64,000 nucleotides of DNA from Lachancea mirantina. Lineage: Eukaryota; Ascomycota; Saccharomycetes; Saccharomycetales; Saccharomycetaceae. The translations under genes and the position numbers were made by a program. The notes beneath the pieces were generated by a model. That model had not been told where the DNA came from, made no database searches, and saw only the letters and a list, made by a program, of their open reading frames with translations. Positions 29,120 to 37,506 of this stretch are shown piece by piece (position 1 is the first letter of the stretch; every line of letters begins with the position of its first letter). The stretch spans positions 124,001 to 188,000 of the forward strand of contig LT598465.1 in the NCBI GenBank assembly GCA_900074745.1. The letters are read 5' to 3'.

Positions 29120-30466
29120 TCAAAGATAAATGCAACCATCCTTCATGACGGTTACCAAGTTTGTTTCGGGCTCATCAAGGATGTAAATGTTTTCTAGTGG
29201 GTTACCATTCATCAAAAGCAGGTCCGCTATAAACCCAGTCTCAACTTGACCAAGCTTGTCTGCCAAACCATTCATTTCCGAAGGCGTCACAGTAGCAGAC
29301 AACAAAATTTCATGCGGTGATAAAATTTTATTTCTTATAAAAAATTCTTGAGTCTGATATCCGTTCAGAGAGCCCAACAAATCTGAACCATAGCAAATCT
29401 TCACTTTGTGGTCACTGGCAATTTTCAAGGCTTGCAGACCGTTTTTCAAAACATTTAAATTCTTGGATTGGTTTTCTTTCTTCAAAAAAGTGCTGAACTG
29501 ATCAGAAGCAAGTATCTTGTAAGTAACTAGAGTTGGTGTCAAGTAACACCCTTTTTCTGCCATAAGCACGGCAGTTTCTTTGTCCAGGAGATTGCCGTGT
29601 TCAATACCTTTCACGCCTAGGTTGATACAATTCTTAATGGCTTCAGGAGTATATGCGTGGGCCGTGACATAGCTATGATACGTATCTGCAACGTCAACGA
29701 TAGCTTTAATTTCGTCTTTGCAAAATTGCAGGTTTGAAATCTTGTCAGTAGGGGAAGCTACACCGCCGCCTGCCATAATTTTGATGAAGTCTGCGCCCCG
29801 TCTAAATTCTTCGCGAGCAGCCTTATAGCATGATGGAACACCATCTGCAACAACTCCCAAATTGTTAATATGACACTCACAGTCATCAAGAGCTTCTCCA
29901 GGTATATCGTTCCGCCGCATATCTCCATGACCGCCAGTTTGAGAGATCGCATGGCCACATGTGATTAAGCGAGGTCCTTTAATACTTCCCTCTTCAACGG
30001 CTTTTTTCACGTATCCCTCTGCACCACCACAGTCTCTCAAGGTGGTAAAGCCGCGCTTCAGGGATGCCTCTAAATTGTAACGGATCCTTATCAAGGCCGC
30101 AGTCTTTGCAGTATCGAGCGTGCTCGCCAAATCTTTTTCGCCTGGAACCGATGTTACATGAACATGATTATCAAATAGACCTGGCATCAAAAATTTGCCG
30201 GTCCCATCAATAACCTTGTATCCGGCAGTAGAAACCTCCTTATCTGAAGAACTTGAAATTTTAGATATTATTCCTTCCTCAACAAAAACATTCGAGTTCT
30301 CCACGACATTACCCTTCACAACGTCGACAATATTTGTATTTGAAAAACAGTATTTTTCTGGTTTTGGCACCCCCCATGGAGTAACCAAGTCCTCCAGGTC
30401 TTTCCAGTTTCGCTCGTTAACGTCGATGTTTAGATTTTCAAGATTTTCAACCATCTTAAGCCACAT
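29120..30466 (-). CDS. Metal-dependent amidohydrolase, imidazolonepropionase/Xaa-Pro-dipeptidase-like
   Basis: A 448-residue binuclear-metal amidohydrolase of the broad COG1228 type. Visible ligands are His101/His103 in [10 protein letters not shown], the probable carboxylated Lys229 in [10 protein letters not shown], His270 in VTAHAYT, His290 in GIEHGNL and Asp362 in CYGSDLLG. The two small beta-sandwich halves flank the barrel (residues about 40-95 and 400-448). Relatives hydrolyse dipeptides, N-acyl amino acids or cyclic amides, and ochratoxinase is a fungal relative, so the substrate cannot be named. No S. cerevisiae orthologue is known to me. It is divergent from a Dal5-family permease, and both lie between inverted repeats. 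A second possible ATG is at 30454. Confidence 0.85.
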   Translation of the reverse strand: MWLKMVENLENLNIDVNERNWKDLEDLVTPWGVPKPEKYCFSNTNIVDVVKGNVVENSNVFVEEGIISKISSSSDKEVSTAGYKVIDGTGKFLMPGLFDNHVHVTSVPGEKDLASTLDTAKTAALIRIRYNLEASLKRGFTTLRDCGGAEGYVKKAVEEGSIKGPRLITCGHAISQTGGHGDMRRNDIPGEALDDCECHINNLGVVADGVPSCYKAAREEFRRGADFIKIMAGGGVASPTDKISNLQFCKDEIKAIVDVADTYHSYVTAHAYTPEAIKNCINLGVKGIEHGNLLDKETAVLMAEKGCYLTPTLVTYKILASDQFSTFLKKENQSKNLNVLKNGLQALKIASDHKVKICYGSDLLGSLNGYQTQEFFIRNKILSPHEILLSATVTPSEMNGLADKLGQVETGFIADLLLMNGNPLENIYILDEPETNLVTVMKDGCIYL

Positions 30467-31068
30467 CCTTATTGTTGAAAAACTTATGCCTCTGCCCTAA
30501 TGCCAGAGCATAAATGTTTCGATTCTTATAATTTGATCGCATGCTAGTCCAAATCTCGGCCTACACGTAGATTCCTCACGATCAATATCAAACGCCTGTA
30601 CTTGCGATAAAATTTTTACATCTTAGCATCGGCATCCAGCTTCCGCATTGGGTTAGCGGGTAATCATCTGATAAGACGAGATAAAGCCAAATCGGAAAGG
30701 GTTTTCCGAAAAATTTGTTTAGTGTAGACCGTTATCATATTGCATAACTGTTAAGTTAGAGAGCGGAAATTCCAACCCGAACGTGTCTTGCGTGTAAAGC
30801 CGAAGACATGACGGAGATTCCATCAAGGAAAGGCAGGCGACAATCTAAAATGATCGTCCTACACATAGGTTCCTTCAAATTTTTCGGTACTTTATCTCGC
30901 CTGACCGAGCTTGCACGTTATCTATCTGGATTTCGACCGAGAGCTCTTTGATATAGCGATAATGTCTAAATTAACAGATTAATGAATAACTATATTAACA
31001 AGGTTACTTTAGAGAAAAGCACGTCAGGTGTCAGGAGCATTAAGACTTAAGTTTAAAACGGAGTAAAA
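30467..31068. other. Divergent promoter of the amidohydrolase/permease pair
   Basis: 602 bp shared upstream region with six GATAA cores (see the separate entry). No reading frame or RNA gene is supported. Confidence 0.55.
30606..30962. promoter_or_regulatory. Cluster of six GATAA cores
   Basis: GATAA or its complement occurs at 30606, 30670, 30680, 30892 (reverse), 30918 (reverse) and 30958. Those at 30670 and 30680 are ten bases apart, the first as GATAAG. Nitrogen-catabolite-repression promoters in yeasts typically carry paired GATAAG sites for Gln3/Gat1. The expected chance number in about 600 bp is one or two, so this is modest enrichment. Confidence 0.5.
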
Positions 31069-32553
31069 ATGTTAGCGGACGAAAAGAATATCATCAGCGA
31101 TGAAGTGAACGATGTCGGCTCTTTGGAGAATGGGTCCGTCCGCGAGAAATCGGTCAATGAAGCTGATATAGATCAAGTCCAATATACAGCTGAGGAAGAA
31201 AAGGCGGTCCTTCGTAAAATTGACCGTCATCTTTTGCCGCTAATTTGCTTCATATATTTTGCCCAGTACCTTGACAAACAATCTTTGACCTACACAGCGG
31301 TTTTCGGTTTGAAGAAGGATTTGAAGATGGTTGGGACGGACTATTCCTGGTGTACTACCATTTTTTACTTGGGCCAGTTGGGAGCAAATTTCGTTTTGGC
31401 CTATTTGATGACAATTATTCCAAGAGCGCCGCTGACTGGTGCCTGTGTTGTGATTTGGTCCGTATGTTGTATGTGTTTGGCGGCGCCAAATACTAAACAA
31501 GGATTTTGGGTCGGGAGACTTTTCTTGGGGATATTTGAAGCTGCTGTACAGCCGGCCTGTGTTATGATCACGACTTACTGGTATAGAAAGAGAGAACAAC
31601 CACTGAGAACCGCTATTTACATCTCCATGAACGCACTGGCGCAAATTATTGGATGTTATATTATGTATGGCATTGGTAAAACTAATAGTGCGAATATTGC
31701 AGATTGGAGGGTCATGTTCTTGATTTGTGGCGCGTTGTCATTACTAGCTGGACTTTTGTTCTACTTCTTGCTCCCAGCTTCGCCCAAGGTTGCGTGGTTT
31801 CTCACAGAGAGGGAAAGAGAAATTGCTTTGAAAAGAATCCATGAGGAAAACGACAGAAGTGCACTTAACAAGTTCGAATTTGATCAATTAAAAGAATGTT
31901 TGAAATTTGACTGGCTCTTTATGAGTTCTTTCGCATTCGGGTTTCTCGTTACTGTAACAAGTGGGCCTATCATTTTTCAATCTCTACTTCTGGCAAGTTT
32001 TGGTTACGACAAATGGGATACCATGAAATATGGTTCGCCAGCAGGTGCTCTTCAGCTTCTCTTCATATGGGTCGGTGTATTGGCAGTCAGGCTTATTCCT
32101 AAAGAGCGTGCCATGATCTCTGCTTGTTTGGTGGGCATTCCATTAGCTGGGACAATCATGTTGCTATGTCTCAAAAAGAGCAGTGGATGGTGGATGATTG
32201 TTGCTTCTTGGATGTCTTCAATTATCACTTCTTTCATGACGATTATATTGAGCTTAATCGCAAGTAACGTTAGAGGAAACACTAAAAAGTCGCTGTGTTC
32301 AAATGCTTTTTATGTTGGATACTGTTTGGCAGCCATTATTTATCCACAGTGGTGGACTGGCTCTTATCGCGGCGGTCTTATTGTCGTCGTTATTATGTGG
32401 ATCATAATGATTCTTTTGCTAATTTTCTACAGATTTAAGGCCATCTATGAAAACAAAAAGAAGGAAAAAATGGAACTTCAAACCGTTCAAACAGTAACAA
32501 TTGATGATGACCTTACCGACAAGGCCAACATTCACCACAGATATGTCTATTAA
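31069..32553 (+). CDS. Dal5-family (anion:cation symporter) permease
   Basis: A 494-residue major-facilitator protein of the allantoate permease family (Dal5, Tna1, Seo1, Vht1, Fen2, Soa1 relatives). The cytoplasmic N-terminus leads into LRKIDRHLLPLICFIYFAQYLDKQSL, the family's hallmark entry to segment 1. Other markers are GQLGANFVLAYLM, GRLFLGIFEAAVQPACVMITTYWYRKREQPLR (segment 4 and loop) and the central loop WFLTEREREIALKR. About 12 membrane segments. Family substrates include allantoate, dipeptides, nicotinate, biotin and sulfonates, so the cargo is open. Its head-to-head partner is the amidohydrolase, suggesting import followed by hydrolysis. Confidence 0.88.
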   Translation: MLADEKNIISDEVNDVGSLENGSVREKSVNEADIDQVQYTAEEEKAVLRKIDRHLLPLICFIYFAQYLDKQSLTYTAVFGLKKDLKMVGTDYSWCTTIFYLGQLGANFVLAYLMTIIPRAPLTGACVVIWSVCCMCLAAPNTKQGFWVGRLFLGIFEAAVQPACVMITTYWYRKREQPLRTAIYISMNALAQIIGCYIMYGIGKTNSANIADWRVMFLICGALSLLAGLLFYFLLPASPKVAWFLTEREREIALKRIHEENDRSALNKFEFDQLKECLKFDWLFMSSFAFGFLVTVTSGPIIFQSLLLASFGYDKWDTMKYGSPAGALQLLFIWVGVLAVRLIPKERAMISACLVGIPLAGTIMLLCLKKSSGWWMIVASWMSSIITSFMTIILSLIASNVRGNTKKSLCSNAFYVGYCLAAIIYPQWWTGSYRGGLIVVVIMWIIMILLLIFYRFKAIYENKKKEKMELQTVQTVTIDDDLTDKANIHHRYVY

Positions 32554-32626
32554 TGACTATTAAAGTCTAGATTTTCTTATATATTCCCATTATGTTTTAA
32601 ATTTTACAAATACTTATTATAACTTT

Positions 32627-33057
32627 TGAGGTTTATCATTGTCGGTGATCAACAGATTTCTGAACTGCTCATTTAACTCGTTCATAATCCATCTAAATAA
32701 TAAAGCTGATAAGAAATTGAGTACTTATATCTCTCCGTGGCTATCTTATGACCATGACCACTACGATCTTGGTCATATCAGCTCCTTTCATAAAATTTCT
32801 GTAACATTGTTCCAACTTTGGAATCCGTTACTTTCTCCATACTAGACGGTGAACTTTCATCATACGTCATTTATCATACCACACATGATCTGATTACAAT
32901 GTTCTGAAGACTCTAGAACTGTCAATGGACCTGTTTTAGCCTCTAGCTCTTTCGCGGAATGCCAACCGTCTGTTCAATCCTCTAATTTTATTCTGTCATA
33001 TCGATCACGTGATGGTGTAATTGAACGATATCATCTTCTCGCCAGCTCCTTCCAACA
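32627..33057 (-). mobile_element. Solo LTR-like repeat, right copy (inverted)
   Basis: The reverse complement of the repeat at 28023-28453: it starts (minus strand) TGTTGGAAGGAGCTGG and ends CCTCA, 431 bp, about 94% identical by eye, with the TATA-like block and CACGTG site retained. No target duplication or internal element region is visible. With its partner it brackets the amidohydrolase/permease pair. Confidence 0.75.
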
Positions 33058-33889
33058 AAATTTATAATAATCTCAGCAGTGGAAAGATTTCATCGCTAGA
33101 GCTCACTCTCCACATTTTGACCAGAGTTTCTATCCTGCAGTATACATATACACGAGTTATCAAAAAGTAATCTTTATCTGAGTTACTATTCAGACGGCTG
33201 CTAAGAGAAATAATGCACCGGCTCAGTCGATGTGATTTCTATCATGTCACCATATAAGTTCTTCACACTATCATCTTACACAACAGTTACCAACGAGATC
33301 GGTTACCAGGTGTTCGAAAATTGCAGAACGTTGAGATTCACTAACATGAATTCAGTCAAAGTTTCTTGCTCATAAATTCTACTTGAGATTGGTGAGGTGA
33401 GCTCAATTCTTGAGAATCTGTAATCTATTCAACTTCTACCCCGAAAAGCGGCAAGACATCCTCTTTGAATATTCGTCTAACCTTCCGCAAAGTAGAAGGA
33501 AACTCACAACAACTAACGGTTTTTATCGGCGCGGATGTTTTGAATATTAAACTCGCAAAACAAAGATAATTAATCTAGATATTTTAAGTTAATTCTCGTA
33601 GCAGCAAACTACAAGAATTCCTTGGCTTTAAATTGAGCACCGGTACTGGGCCAATAACCATCAATCGGTGAAGCTGCTACTAAGTAATAAATATAATATA
33701 TTATCATGTTCCACATATGCAGAAACGCTGGATATAAAAAAGAACAGATTGAGCAACGCAGTAACTATCAAGAGGGTTGTCAAGGGCATGAAATGCATAA
33801 CGATTCGTTGTATCCAGTTAGTTTGTTAGCCACTAATTGATTGGTTTTTGTATAAAGTCAACTGCAGTTGTTACTATTTCATATCCGTA
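33058..33889. other. Spacer between right LTR-like repeat and tRNA-Tyr
   Basis: 832 bp, AT-rich toward the tRNA (AATATAATATATTATCATG near 33690). No supported gene. A TATAAG string at about 33255 may mark another decayed LTR, but I could not align it. Confidence 0.4.
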
Positions 33890-33977
33890 CTCTCGGTAGC
33901 CAAGTTGGTTTAAGGCGCAAGACTGTAATTGAAAATTTGTAATCTTGAGATCGGGCGTTCGAATCGCCCCCGAGAGA
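33890..33977 (+). tRNA. tRNA-Tyr(GUA) with intron
   Basis: The gene starts CTCTCGGTAGCCAAGTTGG and ends with the paired strand CCGAGAG plus A. The anticodon GTA lies in CAAGACTGTAA, followed by an intron of about 13 nt before ATCTTG. B box GTTCGAATCGC. This matches the yeast tRNA-Tyr layout. Confidence 0.95.
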
Positions 33978-34314
33978 TTTTTTTCAAAATCTTAAAAGAC
34001 GGCATGGGATTTTTTTTGTTCCGATGACTTGAAAGAAACTACAAACTATGGAACTGAGCAGGAAGGCTAAAAGTTCAAGAAGTCTTACTCAAACAAGGAG
34101 GTTTAGTGCCAGTAGGTTCAGCTTTTCTTTACCTTCAGGAATTAGCAGGGTTCTAATTTCATCATCGGACGGTTTCATAGCTCGCATTCATCCTTGTTGT
34201 GAAAAATTTCGTGTTCGGTAGACAAATCACGAAACGAAGAGACTGCAATTTTTAAAGTGGTAAAAGGGCCAATTGACTCTCGGTGCCCGGTAAAGCTTTA
34301 CTTGTGCATGGGCC
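33978..34314. other. NNF2 upstream region
   Basis: 337 bp beginning with T-rich Pol III termination sequence. No gene or clear motif noted. Confidence 0.45.
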
Positions 34315-36786
34315 ATGACTTCAATTGACAAAGGGAGGTGCGATTCCACCGTTGACCACTCACTCAAATTTATTACTGATCATCATTTCAATGACACCTT
34401 TGCACTACTGGTTGTTTTCCTGAGTTTTAACCACTTTGTCGCTCCTTGCGTACTCGCAGTTTTTGTGCTAACCACTAGATGTCGAGACTTTCTAGCGACG
34501 TGCTTTATCCGTCTGTTTCTTGCGAAACGACCTTTTGAAGAGCTGAGGCAACAGCGGTTCGGTTCTTTGAGCAGAGCCGCCGTCACAAAAAAGGGCCAGA
34601 TAACACCGAGCGCTACTGCTGGAAGATTTGCCGTTTTTTCAACGGTCAGCCTTTTGGCTTTGGAGATCGGCATAGCAGCCCTGCTAAAATTGCGTGGAAA
34701 TCAGTATTTTACACGTCCGTTAGAGAACCTGGCCATGTCAATTGTGGCTTCCTCTCTCATTAACGATCCAAAAGACTGCTTAAGTTATGCTACATCCTGC
34801 TCCATACTGTATGGCCTGATTTCTAGTTTCAGTCAGAAATTTGCCGACTTTTCTAATTTTCAGCTGACATTGGACTCACTCCTCGGGAGTGGCTTTCTTT
34901 ACGGGCAATTAGACTTGACCAGGAGTCATTTGTGGTTTTCGAAAGTTGCAGTGGAGTTTACCCGTTGGGCACCTTATTTTAGGAAGTATTTCGGCGTTTT
35001 GCGCTATTTCGTGTCGTTCCACATTGTGGTTTTCCAATTTTATCGGAACATGACCACACCTTTTCCTAGCACACGTCCTTCTGAAGAAAATACCTTTCAG
35101 CCTGCACCGCCAGGGGTTAGCCCTTTTCCAAACAGTGTGGCTTCAACTCCGGGGCCAACAGCATCTGCCATGATCAATTCATCTTCAGGGGTCCAAATCA
35201 GTACGACTAACTCAGGGTCAAGTTCCCTGACTTCAAATCTACCAACTATCATTCAGAAGCCTCAATTCTCAAAATATGTGACAGAACATAATCTCTCGGA
35301 GCTACCCATAACATCTCCCTCACAGAGCAATTCTCAAACCATTTCCACAAACCTGACGATGTCAAATAACGGCGAAATGAAGACGCACGCTAATTACACC
35401 AATCAATTTTTTGAGGCAGAAGTTAACCTCCCAGATGAATATGACGAACCAAATCCCGACTACTTTTACATATCCACATGGAACCTCGAAAACTTCATTC
35501 TGCAATTATTCAAATTCAACAACCACCATTTGATTCCACCTCTCTGGTCAATTTTCGCTACAATCAAAACCATGAGTTTTGAAAGGAAACAGGTCAAGCA
35601 CCGAAAAGGTTTGGAAACCAAGCCACGAGAACCCAATGCACAACTGAATCATTTAGTCGCTTCAGGTGACGCCTTGAACTCGAGTGTTTTCAATGGGTCT
35701 CGTTCGACGGATTGCATGGCATTGATTGCGCCCTTTGCTGACGACTACAATGACCTTCATCTGATTCCAATCAACCAAAAAGAGAACTCTTATCAAGTTT
35801 GTGTCAACACCATTGGCTCCACCCAAATCACCTTCCACATCAGGAATTTATTTGAAGGGGAGCTTCTGGTGCTCGTAAACGGAGTCATATGGACACAGGT
35901 TTCGTCAGCGATTGTCTCCGAGAAATCAGGCGAGGAGTATACTGTTGTCAGCGGCTTGGTGCCAAGTTGTTCCTACGACATTCAATTTGTTAATAGGTTC
36001 GCCAGGGGAGAAGATTTTTTGATAGCGGATCTCATGGTCCGCACGAGTCCCAAGAAAGGAGAAGTCAAGGAGCCACTCGATTTTAGTTTCCCATCGTATT
36101 ACCACCGGAAATTTTTGTCACCTCTTTTGACCCTCAAACATTCAGTTTTGACTACTAACACTAATCTTGCTGAGAAGCGCGCCAAATTGAAAAAGACTAA
36201 GAAAGAAATCTCCAAAAAACTAAGTTCTTTGAGGCAAGAAATTGACCATTTAAAGGCTAAGATCTCTCAAAACGCCAACCAAGATGAGAAGAGCGCATTC
36301 AAAATGGATAATTTGAAGACGGTTCTGCAACAAAGTGAAGCTAATTTATGCAAGCTCGAGGACGAACTGAAAGCTCTTACAAGTCAACAATTATGCTTGG
36401 AAAAAGAGTATTTGAAGTGTAAGGATAAACATTTGCGAAAACAGATGGAGTACGGAAAGCTGCGCGCTACTTTGGAACAGGAATCGAAGAGTTATGATGA
36501 ACAGCTTTACAAACTTCAGCTGGAGCTCAACCAGCTGACTTCCAAGAAAGAAAAAACTGGCGCCAAGCGCGAAAAGTTGAAAAAAGAGGTAGCTCAACAA
36601 GAAGAAGGTCTTGACAATCTGAAGGAGAGTTTTCTCACTAAACGCGAAGAGGAAAGAAAAGCTAGACAGGAGCAGCGGGCCATTGAACTGAATGACTATG
36701 AGTTGAAGGTGAAGGGCCTGGAGCAGGATATTAGTCGCATTGAGGGCGAGAATGACGCGATGCGTTCAGTGCTTCCCGCATTTTGA
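34315..36786 (+). CDS. NNF2: Nnf2-like membrane and coiled-coil protein
   Basis: An 823-residue protein with several N-terminal hydrophobic segments (about residues 25-60, 105-125, 150-175), a Ser/Thr/Pro-rich linker (about 245-370), a possible beta-sandwich region (about 490-580; ITFHIRNLFEGELLVLVNGVIW) and a long charged coiled coil (about 620-815). This layout and its position immediately before UTP22 match YGR089W/NNF2 (936 residues), a poorly understood S. cerevisiae protein. Domain order is seen; function is not known. It marks the right edge of the accessory island. Confidence 0.8.
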   Translation: MTSIDKGRCDSTVDHSLKFITDHHFNDTFALLVVFLSFNHFVAPCVLAVFVLTTRCRDFLATCFIRLFLAKRPFEELRQQRFGSLSRAAVTKKGQITPSATAGRFAVFSTVSLLALEIGIAALLKLRGNQYFTRPLENLAMSIVASSLINDPKDCLSYATSCSILYGLISSFSQKFADFSNFQLTLDSLLGSGFLYGQLDLTRSHLWFSKVAVEFTRWAPYFRKYFGVLRYFVSFHIVVFQFYRNMTTPFPSTRPSEENTFQPAPPGVSPFPNSVASTPGPTASAMINSSSGVQISTTNSGSSSLTSNLPTIIQKPQFSKYVTEHNLSELPITSPSQSNSQTISTNLTMSNNGEMKTHANYTNQFFEAEVNLPDEYDEPNPDYFYISTWNLENFILQLFKFNNHHLIPPLWSIFATIKTMSFERKQVKHRKGLETKPREPNAQLNHLVASGDALNSSVFNGSRSTDCMALIAPFADDYNDLHLIPINQKENSYQVCVNTIGSTQITFHIRNLFEGELLVLVNGVIWTQVSSAIVSEKSGEEYTVVSGLVPSCSYDIQFVNRFARGEDFLIADLMVRTSPKKGEVKEPLDFSFPSYYHRKFLSPLLTLKHSVLTTNTNLAEKRAKLKKTKKEISKKLSSLRQEIDHLKAKISQNANQDEKSAFKMDNLKTVLQQSEANLCKLEDELKALTSQQLCLEKEYLKCKDKHLRKQMEYGKLRATLEQESKSYDEQLYKLQLELNQLTSKKEKTGAKREKLKKEVAQQEEGLDNLKESFLTKREEERKARQEQRAIELNDYELKVKGLEQDISRIEGENDAMRSVLPAF

Positions 36787-37145
36787 GGCTACAATCCACG
36801 CTTGTGTTTTTCAGAGAAACAAATTCGATTCTTTTACTGTGCAACGGAGAGGATACCGTCTGTTTTCATGAATCCAGTCCCATGGACAGTCGAAATTCAA
36901 TAATTCCCAAAGTACAAATTAAGTAGATTTACGTAGTTTTGTTGAAATCGAACAAATGCACTTCTGTCATAAGTTGTCAGACAGCCTGAAGGGTCTGGTT
37001 AAACTTATGAGAATGATGATTTCCTTAGTTTCGTCTCAATACTTTTGTGGGAAAGCCACCTAGCAATGGAGCACCGAGTTTGAACGGTATCATCGGTATG
37101 TAATAATATAAGTAGTCAAAACGTTCAAAGATATCACTTAAATTT
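36787..37145. other. Spacer between NNF2 and tRNA-Thr(UGU)
   Basis: 359 bp of A/T-rich non-coding sequence with no recognised motif. Confidence 0.4.
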
Positions 37146-37217
37146 GCCTCCTTAGCTTAGTGGTAGAGCGTTGCACTTGTAATGCAAAGGTCGCTAGTTC
37201 AATTCTGGCAGGTGGCA
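37146..37217 (+). tRNA. tRNA-Thr(UGU)
   Basis: The gene starts GCCTCCTTAGCTTAGTGG and ends GGTGGC plus A. The anticodon stem TTGCA/TGCAA encloses CTTGTAA, giving TGT. The B box is AGTTCAATTCT. No intron; a T-run follows as terminator. Confidence 0.96.
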
Positions 37218-37323
37218 TTTTTTTGTAACTTGAAAGTATCTCAAATTTTGATTATCACTTTGTCTCAACAGTTTTGCTTATGACACACAGACCGTATAGA
37301 ATGAACGACTCATTTCTGACGTT

Positions 37324-37334
37324 TGAAAAATTTT
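37324..37334 (+). promoter_or_regulatory. RRPE motif upstream of UTP22
   Basis: TGAAAAATTTT is an exact match to the ribosomal-RNA-processing element, 173 bp upstream of the UTP22 start. The motif is bound by Stb3 in S. cerevisiae. Confidence 0.65.
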
Positions 37335-37506
37335 CTAGGTTGTGGGCATCGCTAGAGAAGCCGTGCCAGCCATCCTAGAAACTTGGAATTGACAAAAACC
37401 AGTAATACCCCCAGCTGTCGGAGCGTAGGAGAGGCTCTGGAGGGTTTACTTGGAACAGCGTCTATATATCGGGACGTTTCATAATAGAAATTTATAGGAA
37501 CTCAAA

